From Lachnospiraceae bacterium (GTDB lineage Bacteria > Bacillota_A > Clostridia > Lachnospirales > Lachnospiraceae), in contig JAFOYH010000045.1 in NCBI GenBank assembly GCA_017391465.1, forward strand, positions 1 to 64,000: a stretch of DNA of 64,000 nucleotides, in the 5' to 3' direction. A program made the translations under genes and the position numbers. The notes beneath the pieces are model-generated. The model searched no databases and was not told the DNA's origin. It worked only from the letters and a program-made list of their open reading frames with translations. Positions within the stretch are counted from its first letter, which is position 1; each line of letters starts with the position of its first letter. Shown here piece after piece: positions 45,380-53,301 of the stretch.

Positions 45380-46510
45380 TTGCTTGAGATAAAAACAAAT
45401 GAAATGGATGCAGCAGCTAAAATACTTGTTATTGGTGTCGGCGGTGCTGGTAACAATGCAGTAAACCGTATGATTGAAGAAAATATTGTCGGTGTTGAAT
45501 TCATCGGTGTGAATACAGATAGACAGGCTTTACAGTTATGTAAAGCAAACCAGCTTGTTCAGATTGGCGAAAAGTTGACAAAAGGACTTGGCGCTGGAGC
45601 AAAGCCGGAAGTTGGTGCAAAAGCAGCAGAAGAAAGTGTGGATGAACTTACAGAGTTGATCAAAGGTGCAGATATGGTATTCGTTACCTGTGGTATGGGT
45701 GGCGGAACCGGTACAGGAGCTGCTCCGGTTGTAGCTGGTATCGCTAAGAGCCTTGGATGTCTTACTGTAGGTGTTGTTACAAAACCTTTCCGTTTTGAAG
45801 CAAAACAGAGAATGTTGAATGCAGTTGAAGGTATCGAAAAACTTAAAGAGAATGTAGATACATTAATTGTTATTCCAAATGATAAATTACTTGAAATTGT
45901 AGACCGTCGTACATCTATGCCTGAAGCTTTGAAAAAAGCGGATGAAGTATTACAGCAGGGGGTTCAGGGCATCACAGACCTGATCAATGTACCAGGTTTA
46001 ATCAACCTTGACTTTGCAGATATTTCTACAGTTATGAAAGATAAAGGTGTTGCGCATATCGGTATTGGTGAAGGTCATGGTGATGATAAGGCTCTTGATG
46101 CTGTGAAACAGGCAACAACAAGCCCATTACTTGAAACAACAATCGAAGGTGCTACGGATATTGTTATTAACATTTCTGGCGATATTGGTTTGATTGAAGC
46201 GAATGAAGCAGCTATGTATGTTGAAGAACTTGCTGGTGAATCAGCAAACATCATCTTTGGTGCAATGTATGATGAAAGTACACCAGATACATGTACAATC
46301 ACAGTCATTGCAACTGGATTAGATGCACAGGAAAGTGCTGGACAGGCTTCTACATTTATGAAGAAAGCCAACGAACGTCCTGCATTTAACAATAATGCAG
46401 CTCCAACTTTTAAAACAGCAGCTTCCGTACAGAAAACGCCTGTGACAAAAACAGAAACAACAGTCGGAACAAGCACAATTCAGATTCCAAGCTTTTTACA
46501 GAAGAGATAA
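45380..46510 (+). CDS. ftsZ: Cell division GTPase FtsZ
   Basis: Tubulin homologue that forms the division ring, 376 aa. The start is TTG 45380, with an excellent AAAGGAGG 8 bp upstream. The N-terminal GTPase domain has [15 protein letters not shown], the tubulin signature [11 protein letters not shown] and NVDFADV-like [11 protein letters not shown] variable linker rich in Thr and Ala leads to the conserved C-terminal peptide [10 protein letters not shown] that binds FtsA or SepF. It is the last gene of the cluster and ends at a strong terminator. No ftsA is present here, as is common when SepF is used. Confidence 0.97.
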   Translation: MLEIKTNEMDAAAKILVIGVGGAGNNAVNRMIEENIVGVEFIGVNTDRQALQLCKANQLVQIGEKLTKGLGAGAKPEVGAKAAEESVDELTELIKGADMVFVTCGMGGGTGTGAAPVVAGIAKSLGCLTVGVVTKPFRFEAKQRMLNAVEGIEKLKENVDTLIVIPNDKLLEIVDRRTSMPEALKKADEVLQQGVQGITDLINVPGLINLDFADISTVMKDKGVAHIGIGEGHGDDKALDAVKQATTSPLLETTIEGATDIVINISGDIGLIEANEAAMYVEELAGESANIIFGAMYDESTPDTCTITVIATGLDAQESAGQASTFMKKANERPAFNNNAAPTFKTAASVQKTPVTKTETTVGTSTIQIPSFLQKR

Positions 46511-46540
46511 GATTTGAATAAGTTATAAAAAAGTAAAGAC

Positions 46541-46590
46541 AGGTACTATTTTAGAATCCATAGAGGATTTTAGAATAGTACCTTTTTTGT
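46541..46590 (+). terminator. Terminator of the division cluster after ftsZ
   Basis: AGGTACTATTTTAGAATCC (46541-46559) pairs fully with its partner arm (about 46565-46583, ending AGTACCT), using two G-U pairs, and runs into TTTTTT. Confidence 0.92.
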
Positions 46591-46629
46591 TTACAAATGT
46601 AGAAAAGTTTTATGAGATTCATACGCTCG

Positions 46630-46663
46630 TTTGACAAAATATTTTTTTGATGTGCGTTATAAT
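46630..46663 (+). promoter_or_regulatory. spoIIG-type promoter with Spo0A box
   Basis: TTGACA (46631-46636) and TATAAT (46658-46663) are 21 bp apart, far from the normal 17. In Bacillus the spoIIG promoter has the same wide spacing and needs Spo0A. TTTGACAAA (46630-46638) is the exact complement of TTTGTCAAA, which fits the 0A-box TTTGTCRAA and overlaps the -35, as in Bacillus. The match is by eye. Confidence 0.75.
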
Positions 46664-46720
46664 AGGGACAATGCTGATTGGAGGTGATGAAGTTCCGTTA
46701 TTCGTTCATATTTTTCGAAG

Positions 46721-47209
46721 TTGAGTATGTATGCTGAAAAATCTGTTCACCGCCAGATGTTTAGATATGTACTTGTATTTTTGTTGGGAAATATGTTTCC
46801 TGTCATTTTCTTTCACACCCATTTTGCAAAAGAATATGATCAAAAAAACTATATGGGAAATTTTCATATTTATATGAAGGGAAGACATGTAAAGCTGAAG
46901 GCACTGGTAGATACGGGGAATCATTTGTATGAACCGATTACCGGAAAACCTGTGTGTCTGGTTGAATATGAAAGCATTAAACATTGTTTAAATTTGAATT
47001 TTATGGAAAAAAAAGGATGGATGATACCCTATCACACCATTGGAAAGAGCCAGGGGATGTTATGGGGATTTACTGCAGATAAAGTGGTTTTCCAAAATAA
47101 AGGAGTAAAAATCATAAAATGTGGGTGTATTATTGCAATATTTAGTGGAAATATGAGTAAAAGTGGAGACTATAGTGCAATTATTCACCCGGATATTCTG
47201 GAAAAATGA
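46721..47209 (+). pseudogene. spoIIGA: SpoIIGA remnant: protease domain without the membrane domain
   Basis: The frame encodes 162 aa that match the C-terminal aspartic protease half of SpoIIGA, the enzyme that cleaves pro-sigma-E. The catalytic Asp64 lies in LVDTGNHLYEPITGKPV, and PYHTIGKSQGMLWGF is also conserved. Normal SpoIIGA is about 280-310 aa with five N-terminal helices. Here only one short hydrophobic stretch (about residues 16-31) precedes the domain. Only about 60 bp lie between the promoter and this frame, and an in-frame stop at 46688-46690 closes it upstream. A perfect ribosome site GGAGGTGAT (46680-46688) now points to a 16-codon dead-end frame (ATG 46687, stop 46735). Starts available to the fragment are TTG 46721 or ATG 46727, both weak. 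An internal deletion is the simplest reading. Confidence 0.75.
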
Positions 47210-47229
47210 TGTGTGCGAAGGAGCAGATT

Positions 47230-47970
47230 ATGATTTGTAACGCAATAATACCTGGGAAATATCGCCATGCTGCCCATCGAAGATCGAGGGAAAAAGGAAG
47301 GACGAATGGGGGAGAACTTTTTTACATTGGTGGTACGGATGTTTTACCTCTGCCGCTTGAAAATGAAGCGGAGGCAGAAGCAATTCATATGCTTGGTACA
47401 GAACAGGCATCCGATGGACGAAAGCGATTAATTGAACATAATTTACGATTGGTTGTCTATATTGCAAGGAAGTTTGATAATACAGGAATTTCAGTGGAAG
47501 ATTTAATTTCTATAGGCACAATTGGATTGATTAAAGCGATTAATTCTTTCAATCCGGAGAAGAATATAAAGCTGGCAACGTATGCGTCACGTTGCATAGA
47601 AAACGAAATCTTAATGTATTTGCGCAGAAATAATAAAAATCGTATGGAGGTATCTATTGATGAACCTTTGAATGTGGATTGGGATGGAAACGAATTATTA
47701 CTTTCAGATATTCTAGGGACGGATGAGGATGTGATTTATAAGGGAATTGAAGGTGAAGTTGATCGGAAATTGCTGCATAAGGCCATTGGTCGTTTAACGC
47801 CGAGAGAACAGACGATCATCAAACTGCGATTTGGAATTAATACACAGGATGGTTATGATAAAACTCAAAAAGAGGTGGCGGATTTGCTGGGTATATCTCA
47901 ATCATATATATCGCGGTTAGAAAAAAGGATTATTTTACGGCTGAAAAAAGAAATGAACCGCATGAGTTGA
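47230..47970 (+). CDS. sigE: Sporulation sigma factor SigE
   Basis: Mother-cell sigma factor made as an inactive precursor, 246 aa. A pro-sequence of about 30 residues (basic, RRSREKGR) leads to [14 protein letters not shown], the conserved region around the cleavage site. Region 2 has [17 protein letters not shown], then [21 protein letters not shown], almost identical to Bacillus SigE. Region 4 ends [20 protein letters not shown] 47230 has AAGGAG 6 bp upstream; ATG 47206 and 47209 overlap the spoIIGA stop and lack spacing. The gene appears intact even though its activating protease gene is damaged. Confidence 0.94.
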   Translation: MICNAIIPGKYRHAAHRRSREKGRTNGGELFYIGGTDVLPLPLENEAEAEAIHMLGTEQASDGRKRLIEHNLRLVVYIARKFDNTGISVEDLISIGTIGLIKAINSFNPEKNIKLATYASRCIENEILMYLRRNNKNRMEVSIDEPLNVDWDGNELLLSDILGTDEDVIYKGIEGEVDRKLLHKAIGRLTPREQTIIKLRFGINTQDGYDKTQKEVADLLGISQSYISRLEKRIILRLKKEMNRMS

Positions 47971-48035
47971 TCTCAAAATAAAAAGAATGGTTTAGATTGT
48001 CAAGCCCCAATAATTTTTTTATTTTTTATAAAATC

Positions 48036-48064
48036 GTATATTTCAGGATGTAATGTGAAAAATC
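48036..48064 (+). promoter_or_regulatory. Possible sigma-F/sigma-G promoter of sigG
   Basis: GTATA (48036-48040) and GTGAAAAATC (48055-48064) are 14 bp apart. They resemble the forespore consensus GYWTA and GGNRANAHTR, with two mismatches in the -10. In Bacillus the sigma-G gene is read from a sigma-F promoter. Forespore promoters are degenerate, so confidence is modest. Confidence 0.4.
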
Positions 48065-48112
48065 TTTACTGTACTTGCGTGATCAGCAAATGGAGTAAGG
48101 AGGATTCTGGAT

Positions 48113-48892
48113 ATGGCTCAGGGTAAAGTTGAGATATGCGGTGTAAACACATCAAAGCTTCCATTGTTAAAGGAATCGGAAAAAGAAGCATTGCTCTTGC
48201 GAGTAAAGAGTGGAGATTTAGAAGCTAAAGAAGAATATATCAAGGGAAATCTTCGGCTTGTACTTAGTGTGATCAAACGTTTTTCAAATGCAAATGAGAA
48301 TCCGGATGATCTGTTTCAGGTGGGATGTATTGGCCTGATGAAAGCGATTGATAATTTTGATCTCAGTCAGGGGGTTAAGTTTTCAACGTATGCTGTTCCT
48401 ATGATCATCGGGGAAGTAAGAAGGTATTTACGTGACAATAACAGTATTCGAGTAAGTCGCTCTTTGCGTGACACGGCATATAAAGCAATCTATGCCAAAG
48501 AAGCTTTTATAAAAAAGAATCATCGTGAACCTTCTGTTATGGAGGTTGCGGATGAAATCGGTATCCGAAAAGAAGATATTGTATTTGCCATGGATGCCAT
48601 TCAAAGTCCCATGTCTTTATACGAACCTGTATTTACAGAAGGTGGAGATAAATTATGCATTATGGATCAGGTTAGAGATACAAAAAACACAGAGAATAGC
48701 TGGGTCGAGAATCTGGCACTCAATGATGCCATTGGTCGCCTGGGCAAACGTGAACGAAAAATCATAGATTTGAGATTTTTTCAGGGGAAGACACAGATGG
48801 AAGTGGCATCGGAACTGGCAATTTCTCAGGCTCAGATCTCGCGTATTGAAAAAAATGCATTGAAAAGTATGCGAAACTATCTCCAGCAGTAA
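48113..48892 (+). CDS. sigG: Sporulation sigma factor SigG
   Basis: Late forespore sigma factor, 259 aa. The start KVEICGVNTSKLPLLK is the SigG signature. Region 2 has GNLRLVLSVIKRFSN, DDLFQVGCIGLMKAIDNFDL and VKFSTYAVPMIIGEVRRYL. Region 3 has DNNSIRVSRSLRDTAYKA. Region 4 has FFQGKTQMEVASELAISQAQ. AAGGAGG lies about 8 bp before the ATG. It follows sigE as in Bacillus but is separated by 142 bp with its own promoter candidate. Confidence 0.96.
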   Translation: MAQGKVEICGVNTSKLPLLKESEKEALLLRVKSGDLEAKEEYIKGNLRLVLSVIKRFSNANENPDDLFQVGCIGLMKAIDNFDLSQGVKFSTYAVPMIIGEVRRYLRDNNSIRVSRSLRDTAYKAIYAKEAFIKKNHREPSVMEVADEIGIRKEDIVFAMDAIQSPMSLYEPVFTEGGDKLCIMDQVRDTKNTENSWVENLALNDAIGRLGKRERKIIDLRFFQGKTQMEVASELAISQAQISRIEKNALKSMRNYLQQ

Positions 48893-48902
48893 GTAAAAAA
48901 CA

Positions 48903-48930
48903 TTGACTTCGACAAGATAACGCGTATAAT
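48903..48930 (+). promoter_or_regulatory. Sigma-A promoter of the ectB-like gene
   Basis: TTGACT (48903-48908) and TATAAT (48925-48930) are separated by 16 bp. The start codon is 53 bp on. Confidence 0.75.
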
Positions 48931-48983
48931 GAGATATGGTGGTAAACTATGCACACCTGAAAAATGAATGGAGGAAAACAGTA

Positions 48984-50228
48984 ATGTTTGAAATTTTTGA
49001 AAGCACTGAATCCGAAGTAAGATCTTATTGTAGAAAATATCCTGTCGTATTTAGTAAAGCAAAGAATGCTGAGATTTTTTCTGCTGATGGTGAAAGATAT
49101 ATCGACTTTCTGGCAGTTGCTGGTTCTATGAACTATGGACACAACAATCCGGAAATTAAAGCTAAAATTTTAGAATACTTAAGTGAAGACCATATCATCA
49201 ATGCTTTAGATATGTATACGGCAGCAAAAGAAGAATTTCTTCTGACAATTAAAGAAAAAATTCTTAAACCAAGAAATTTGGACTATAAGGTAATGTGCTG
49301 CGGGCCAACAGGAACGAATGCGGTGGAAGCTGCGTTGAAACTTGCACGTAAGAATAAAGGACGTACCAACGTTATTGCCTTTGCAGGCGCATTCCATGGT
49401 ATGACTTTGGGAAGTCTTGCATTGACAACAGATCGTACAAGCCGTCAGGGAGCAAGTGTTCCATTGAATAATGTCACATTTGTTCCATATGATGGAACAA
49501 TGCTTGATTCGATTGCTTATTTGAAATGGATTCTTGAAGATGATCATTCCGGTATTGAAAAACCGGCAGCTATTGTTCTTGAAACACTTCAGGCAGAAGG
49601 CGGAATCAATATTGCAAGTGTGGAATGGCTTCGCCAGATTCGCCAGATCTGTACAGATAATGATATTGTAATGATTGTTGACGATATCCAGGTTGGTAAT
49701 GGACGTACAGGAACATTCTTCTCTTTTGAACGTGCAGGAATTGTACCGGATATGGTTGTTTTATCGAAATCCATTAGTGGTTTTGGAACACCAATGGCAC
49801 TCTTGCTCATGCGTCCTGAGTTGGATATTTTCCGTCCTGCAGAACATAATGGCACATTCCGTGGTAACCAGTTATCCTTTGTTGGTGGTACAGCAGGTAT
49901 TAATTACTTTGTTGAGCATAAACTGGATGAGGAAGTACAGAAAAAAGCGGCCATTGTTGAAGCGTTTATTAAAAAAGAAATTCTTCCGTTGGATGAACGC
50001 CTTTCTTGCAGAGGAATGGGTCTTATGTGGGGTATTGATTTTACAGAAATCAATCCGGCATTAGCACTGGAAGCTGTACATGAAGGTTTTGATCGTCATT
50101 TGATCATGGAAGTAGCAGGAAGAAAAGACGCGGTATTGAAATTAATGCCGCCATTGACAATTGAAGAAGATGTGCTTAGAGAAGGTTTGGAAATTGTTAA
50201 ACGTTCTGTAGAAGCAGTTTTAAACTAA
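48984..50228 (+). CDS. Class III aminotransferase, diaminobutyrate-2-oxoglutarate transaminase type (EctB-like)
   Basis: A 414-aa PLP enzyme closely resembling EctB, which makes L-2,4-diaminobutyrate from aspartate semialdehyde and glutamate. Shared EctB-type segments are ESEVRSYCRKYPVVFSKAK, GPTGTNAVEAALKLARK, FHGMTLGSLALT and EHNGTFRGNQLSFV. The PLP lysine is Lys262 in LSKSISGFG and the PLP aspartate lies in IVDDIQVGNGRTG. Start ATG 48984 follows GGAGG by 9 bp; the longer frame from 48936 has no site. No ectA or ectC is nearby, so ectoine synthesis is not supported. Diaminobutyrate could feed a peptide product or polyamine route elsewhere. It stands alone between sigG and convergent genes. 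Confidence 0.85.
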   Translation: MFEIFESTESEVRSYCRKYPVVFSKAKNAEIFSADGERYIDFLAVAGSMNYGHNNPEIKAKILEYLSEDHIINALDMYTAAKEEFLLTIKEKILKPRNLDYKVMCCGPTGTNAVEAALKLARKNKGRTNVIAFAGAFHGMTLGSLALTTDRTSRQGASVPLNNVTFVPYDGTMLDSIAYLKWILEDDHSGIEKPAAIVLETLQAEGGINIASVEWLRQIRQICTDNDIVMIVDDIQVGNGRTGTFFSFERAGIVPDMVVLSKSISGFGTPMALLLMRPELDIFRPAEHNGTFRGNQLSFVGGTAGINYFVEHKLDEEVQKKAAIVEAFIKKEILPLDERLSCRGMGLMWGIDFTEINPALALEAVHEGFDRHLIMEVAGRKDAVLKLMPPLTIEEDVLREGLEIVKRSVEAVLN

Positions 50229-50257
50229 GTAAAAATAAAGAATAGACAATAAACAAT

Positions 50258-50300
50258 AAAATGCTGGACAGGAATTACTCCTTTGTCCAGCGTTTTTTTT
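50258..50300. terminator. Terminator after the ectB-like gene
   Basis: GCTGGACA (50263-50270) pairs with TGTCCAGC (50284-50291), extended by flanking A and T runs, and is followed by an eight-T tract. The hairpin overlaps the last codons of the small gene on the minus strand. Confidence 0.85.
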
Positions 50301-50574
50301 CGGATTTATAATTCTGATTTAACCAGTCAACAGCTTCACGAATGCCGTCTGGATTAAAATCAAATATTTTTTCTGTTTTTTCTGAAGCCTCTGTTTTATC
50401 GAAACAAAAGGGCTGAGGCCAGATAAAGACACTTAATTTAGTCACGGTTTCTTCGGATGTTTCGCTTACCGGGACTTCTTTTTTTTGCATACGGTAGCGC
50501 ATACCTTGATAGCTGCCTGTAAAGCTTTCTTTTTTTAAGAAAGGAATCGGCATTACATCTGTATATTCAATCAT
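50275..50574 (-). CDS. Uncharacterised 99-aa protein coupled to hisA
   Basis: I do not recognise this protein. It has 99 residues, no signal peptide and no membrane segment. Notable stretches are PFLKKESFTGSYQGMRYRM near the start, IWPQPFCFDK in the middle and FNPDGIREAVDWLNQNY near the end. Its ATG overlaps the hisA stop by 4 bp (ATGA), so it is translated from the same message. Coupling suggests a shared role or simple hitch-hiking. Its own terminator hairpin is shared with the convergent transaminase gene. Confidence 0.7.
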   Translation of the reverse strand: MIEYTDVMPIPFLKKESFTGSYQGMRYRMQKKEVPVSETSEETVTKLSVFIWPQPFCFDKTEASEKTEKIFDFNPDGIREAVDWLNQNYKSEKKRWTKE

Positions 50575-51362
50575 AATTCCACCTCATCATCTGTACCAAG
50601 CTTTTTTATGATTTCATAAGGAAGTGGTCCGCCAAAAAGATCAAGCGCACTTCCGATGGTGACATGAATCTGATTATTTCCAAGTGTTCGTAAATCATGT
50701 AAGTCTTTAAAAGAACCTACACCGCCAGCATAAGTTACTGGACATGCTGTAAATGTTCCAAGAAGTTTTGCTATGGGTTGTTCAATTCCGGCAGCTTTTC
50801 CTTCGACATCAACGGCATGGATCAAAAATTCATCGCAGTAGGGTTCAAGCATATGAAGTGTTTCGAGGTTCATTTTAACAGAAGTAAATTTCTGCCAACG
50901 ATCCGTAACAATATAATAGTCATTCCCTTTTTTACGGCAGCTGACATCGAGAACAAGATGTTCTTTACCGATTTTATCGGAGAGTTCTTTAAGTCGGTCA
51001 AAATGAATCTGTCCATCTTTAAAGACATAGGATGTGACGATTACATGTGAGGCTCCAGCGGAAAGAAAAAGCTCTGCATTACCAAGGTGAATGCCGCCGC
51101 CAATTTGAAGTCCTCCGGGATAGGCAGCAAGGGCGCCAAGTGCCTGTTCCACATCAGCCTTATAATATTCAGAATCTTCAGGGTTTAAAAGAATGATATG
51201 ACCACCTGAAAGACCATCGCTGCGATATTTCTTTGCATACCAGGCAGCATCGAGTTCAGAGATAAAATTTTCCTCTGCATGATTACCTTCATCTTTTAAA
51301 CTTCCGCCAATAATCTGTTTTACTTTTCCGTTATGTATGTCAATACATGGTCTGAATCTCAT
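50571..51362 (-). CDS. hisA: HisA, phosphoribosylformimino-AICAR ribotide isomerase, eukaryotic (HIS6) type
   Basis: TIM-barrel isomerase of histidine synthesis (ProFAR to PRFAR), 263 aa. The sequence follows the eukaryotic HIS6 type rather than bacterial HisA: RPCIDIHNGKVKQIIGGSL, LQIGGGIHLGNA, ASHVIVTSYVFKDG, VLDVSCRKKGNDYYIVTDRW, EFLIHAVDVEGKAAGI and VTYAGGVGSFKDL correspond to yeast HIS6 segments, including the CRK and DVEG blocks. The catalytic Asp residues (early CIDIHNG and HAVDVEG) are present. GAGGTG lies about 9 bp before the ATG, behind a good promoter. No other his gene is in the window. The family is known in a few bacteria and is usually explained by transfer. Confidence 0.9.
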   Translation of the reverse strand: MRFRPCIDIHNGKVKQIIGGSLKDEGNHAEENFISELDAAWYAKKYRSDGLSGGHIILLNPEDSEYYKADVEQALGALAAYPGGLQIGGGIHLGNAELFLSAGASHVIVTSYVFKDGQIHFDRLKELSDKIGKEHLVLDVSCRKKGNDYYIVTDRWQKFTSVKMNLETLHMLEPYCDEFLIHAVDVEGKAAGIEQPIAKLLGTFTACPVTYAGGVGSFKDLHDLRTLGNNQIHVTIGSALDLFGGPLPYEIIKKLGTDDEVEL

Positions 51363-51394
51363 AAATCGTTCACCTCTCTGGAATTATGTGAAAA

Positions 51395-51423
51395 ATTATA
51401 GTATAATTTACTGCGTATTGCAA
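51395..51423 (-). promoter_or_regulatory. Sigma-A promoter of hisA
   Basis: Minus-strand TTGCAA (51423-51418) and TATAAT (51400-51395) are separated by exactly 17 bp; the leader is about 25 nt. A plus-strand TATAAT at 51402-51407 may serve ybaK from the same patch, with no clear -35. Confidence 0.65.
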
Positions 51424-51443
51424 GAGAAAGGATTTAAGAAAAA

Positions 51444-51938
51444 ATGGCGAAGAAAAAAGAAAACGATTTGAGTAAAACCAATGCCATGCGTCTTTTGGAG
51501 CAGGCAGGGATTGAATATCGCATTGAGACTTATGAATTTGATGAGGAACATTTGGGGGGAGCTCATGTGGCAGCCCAGGTAAGTTTGCCGGAAGAGCAGA
51601 TTTTTAAAACGCTGGTTGTGCGTGGTGATAAAAAGGGAATCATGGTTTTTTGTATTCCTGTAATGATGGAACTGGATTTGAAAAAAGCGGCAAAGGCAGC
51701 CGGAGATAAAAAGATTGAGATGACCCATGTCAAAGAACTGCTGGGGTTGACTGGATATATTCGAGGTGGATGTTCACCGATTGGTATGAAAAAGAAATAT
51801 CCGACCTGGTTTGATGAAACAGCTATGCTGTATGATGAGATTGCAGTCAGTGCCGGAGTGCGAGGCATGCAGATTATTATACATCCGGATCATTTAAAAG
51901 AATTCGTGGAAGCTGAATATGAGGATGTCACTCAATAA
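51444..51938 (+). CDS. ybaK: Cys-tRNA(Pro)/Cys-tRNA(Cys) deacylase YbaK
   Basis: Trans-editing enzyme of 164 aa that clears cysteine mischarged on tRNA(Pro). The YbaK domain shows NAMRLLEQAGIEYRIETY at the start, EEQIFKTLVVRGDKKG and the loop GYIRGGCSPIGMKKKYP with the conserved Gly-Cys-Ser-Pro and Lys. A GAGAAAGGA site lies upstream. It is divergent from hisA and shares its promoter patch. Normal length. Confidence 0.93.
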   Translation: MAKKKENDLSKTNAMRLLEQAGIEYRIETYEFDEEHLGGAHVAAQVSLPEEQIFKTLVVRGDKKGIMVFCIPVMMELDLKKAAKAAGDKKIEMTHVKELLGLTGYIRGGCSPIGMKKKYPTWFDETAMLYDEIAVSAGVRGMQIIIHPDHLKEFVEAEYEDVTQ

Positions 51939-51984
51939 AATTAGATGCGTAACATAAATTAAGAATGTTATGATGGTGTAAAGA

Positions 51985-52254
51985 ATGCGGGTATGTGAAC
52001 TCAGACAAAAAGAAGTTATTAACATATGTGATTGTCAACGCATTGGTATTGTGGCTGATGTGGAGTTTGATCCGAAAACAGGGGTGATCTGTCAGTTGAT
52101 CATTCCTGGACAGGGAAAATGGTGTGGTCTTTTGGGGCGGGATACGGAGTATGTCATTGGTTGGAAATGCGTCCGTCAGATTGGTGCAGACATCATTCTT
52201 GTTGATGTGTGTCTGGAAGAGATCATGCGTCCGTGTAATGACGGAAAACCTTGA
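51985..52254 (+). CDS. ymxH: YlmC/YmxH family sporulation protein (PRC-barrel-like)
   Basis: An 89-aa protein of the YlmC/YmxH family, associated with sporulation in Firmicutes but without a known biochemical role. Key segments are [39 protein letters not shown] and [10 protein letters not shown]; they form one small beta-barrel. No membrane segment is present. The start follows a GGTGTAAAG site. A sporulation sigma promoter was looked for but none was convincing. nrdR follows with its own promoter. Confidence 0.85.
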   Translation: MRVCELRQKEVINICDCQRIGIVADVEFDPKTGVICQLIIPGQGKWCGLLGRDTEYVIGWKCVRQIGADIILVDVCLEEIMRPCNDGKP

Positions 52255-52281
52255 TTTTACGGGCTTTTCAGGGAAAAACTG

Positions 52282-52310
52282 TTGACCGTTTTTTTCTCCT
52301 CGATTATAAT
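52282..52310 (+). promoter_or_regulatory. Sigma-A promoter of nrdR
   Basis: TTGACC (52282-52287) and TATAAT (52305-52310) are 17 bp apart, 25 bp before the nrdR start codon. Confidence 0.75.
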
Positions 52311-52334
52311 AAATCTGATGAGGAGGATAAAAAG

Positions 52335-52784
52335 ATGAAGTGTCCATTTTGTGGGGAAGCAGACTCAAAAGTTATTGATTCACGTCCGGCTGAGGACGGA
52401 AGTGCGATTCGCAGACGCAGACAGTGTAATATCTGTAAAAAAAGATTTACAACATATGAAAAGGTAGAGACGATTCCATTGATTGTCATCAAGAAGGACG
52501 ACAATCGTGAACCTTATGATCGTCAGAAGATTGCTTCGGGTATCATTCGTTCATGTCACAAGAGACCAATTTCTGCAGATCAGATCAATCGTCTGGTGGA
52601 TGAAATTGAAACAGAAATTTTCAATCGTGAAGAACGGGAGATTTCTACAGAGGACATTGGTGAAATTGTTATGAATCGGTTGAAAAATTTTGATCCGGTT
52701 GCATATGTACGTTTTGCATCGGTTTATCGTGAATTTAAGGATGTGAATACATTCATGGATGAGATTAAAAAGATTTTACAATAA
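52335..52784 (+). CDS. nrdR: Transcriptional repressor NrdR
   Basis: Repressor of ribonucleotide reductase genes that senses dATP/ATP, 149 aa. The N-terminal zinc ribbon has CPFCG and CNICKKRF with [17 protein letters not shown] between. The ATP-cone (about residues 49-139) starts [22 protein letters not shown] 52335 gives the conserved MKCPFCG start and follows AGGAGG by 8 bp; the longer frame from 52251 includes the promoter and is rejected. No nrd genes are in the window. It ends at a strong terminator. Confidence 0.96.
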   Translation: MKCPFCGEADSKVIDSRPAEDGSAIRRRRQCNICKKRFTTYEKVETIPLIVIKKDDNREPYDRQKIASGIIRSCHKRPISADQINRLVDEIETEIFNREEREISTEDIGEIVMNRLKNFDPVAYVRFASVYREFKDVNTFMDEIKKILQ

Positions 52785-52794
52785 TAATAATTCA

Positions 52795-52827
52795 GGCGGA
52801 ACCTTGAAACGGGTTCCGCCTTTTTTA
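52795..52827. terminator. Terminator after nrdR
   Basis: GGCGGAACC (52795-52803) pairs with GGTTCCGCC (52812-52820) and is followed by six T. It lies between the convergent nrdR and dtd genes and touches the dtd stop. Confidence 0.92.
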
Positions 52828-53271
52828 TCTGTTTTTAGAATCGATAATGATCGTTACAGGTCCATCATTTACCAGTTCAACAGCCATATCGGCACCAAAT
52901 TCACCTTCGGCTACGGTAAAACCAAGGGAGCGGAAAGCTTGAATAAAATCAAGATAAAAGGCTTTAGATGGTTCAGGAAGACCCGCATCAATAAAGCTTG
53001 GACGATTTCCTTTTTTGGTGTTTGCAAAAAGGGTAAATTGGGAGATGATCAAAAGTTCGCCGTTGACATCTTTTAATGCCAGATTCATTTTACCTTCTTC
53101 ATCTTCAAAAACTCTGAGACCGGCGATCTTTTTTACAAGGTAATCCATATCTTCTTTGGTGTCGTCTTTGGCAACACCAAGTAAGACAACAAAACCACGC
53201 CCGATTTCGCCGTGAATCTGATGATCGATCGTTACTTTACCGTGAGATACGCGCTGAATGACTGCTTTCAT
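52825..53271 (-). CDS. dtd: D-aminoacyl-tRNA deacylase
   Basis: Homodimeric enzyme of 148 aa that hydrolyses D-amino acids from tRNA. The start MKAVIQRVSHGKVTID, the catalytic SQFTLFANTKKGNRPSF and the cross-subunit NDGPVTIIIDS are all present. A GGAG site precedes the ATG on the minus strand. In many Firmicutes dtd is next to relA; here it stands alone. Confidence 0.96.
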   Translation of the reverse strand: MKAVIQRVSHGKVTIDHQIHGEIGRGFVVLLGVAKDDTKEDMDYLVKKIAGLRVFEDEEGKMNLALKDVNGELLIISQFTLFANTKKGNRPSFIDAGLPEPSKAFYLDFIQAFRSLGFTVAEGEFGADMAVELVNDGPVTIIIDSKNR

Positions 53272-53301
53272 TTGAATTCACTCCTTTACTAATCTATGAG
53301 T

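Noticed and set aside
46511..46720. A frameshifted N-terminal half of SpoIIGA hidden in another frame
   Set aside because: The gap is only 210 bp and is taken up by the ftsZ terminator and the spoIIG-type promoter, so the missing domain cannot fit.
48936..48983. Longer N-terminus for the ectB-like gene
   Set aside because: The added residues are not conserved and the only good GGAGG favours ATG 48984.
48984..50228. An ectoine biosynthesis locus
   Set aside because: Only an ectB-like gene is present; ectA and ectC are absent from the window.
52251..52334. Longer N-terminus for NrdR
   Set aside because: It would run through the promoter and past the conserved MKCPFCG start.
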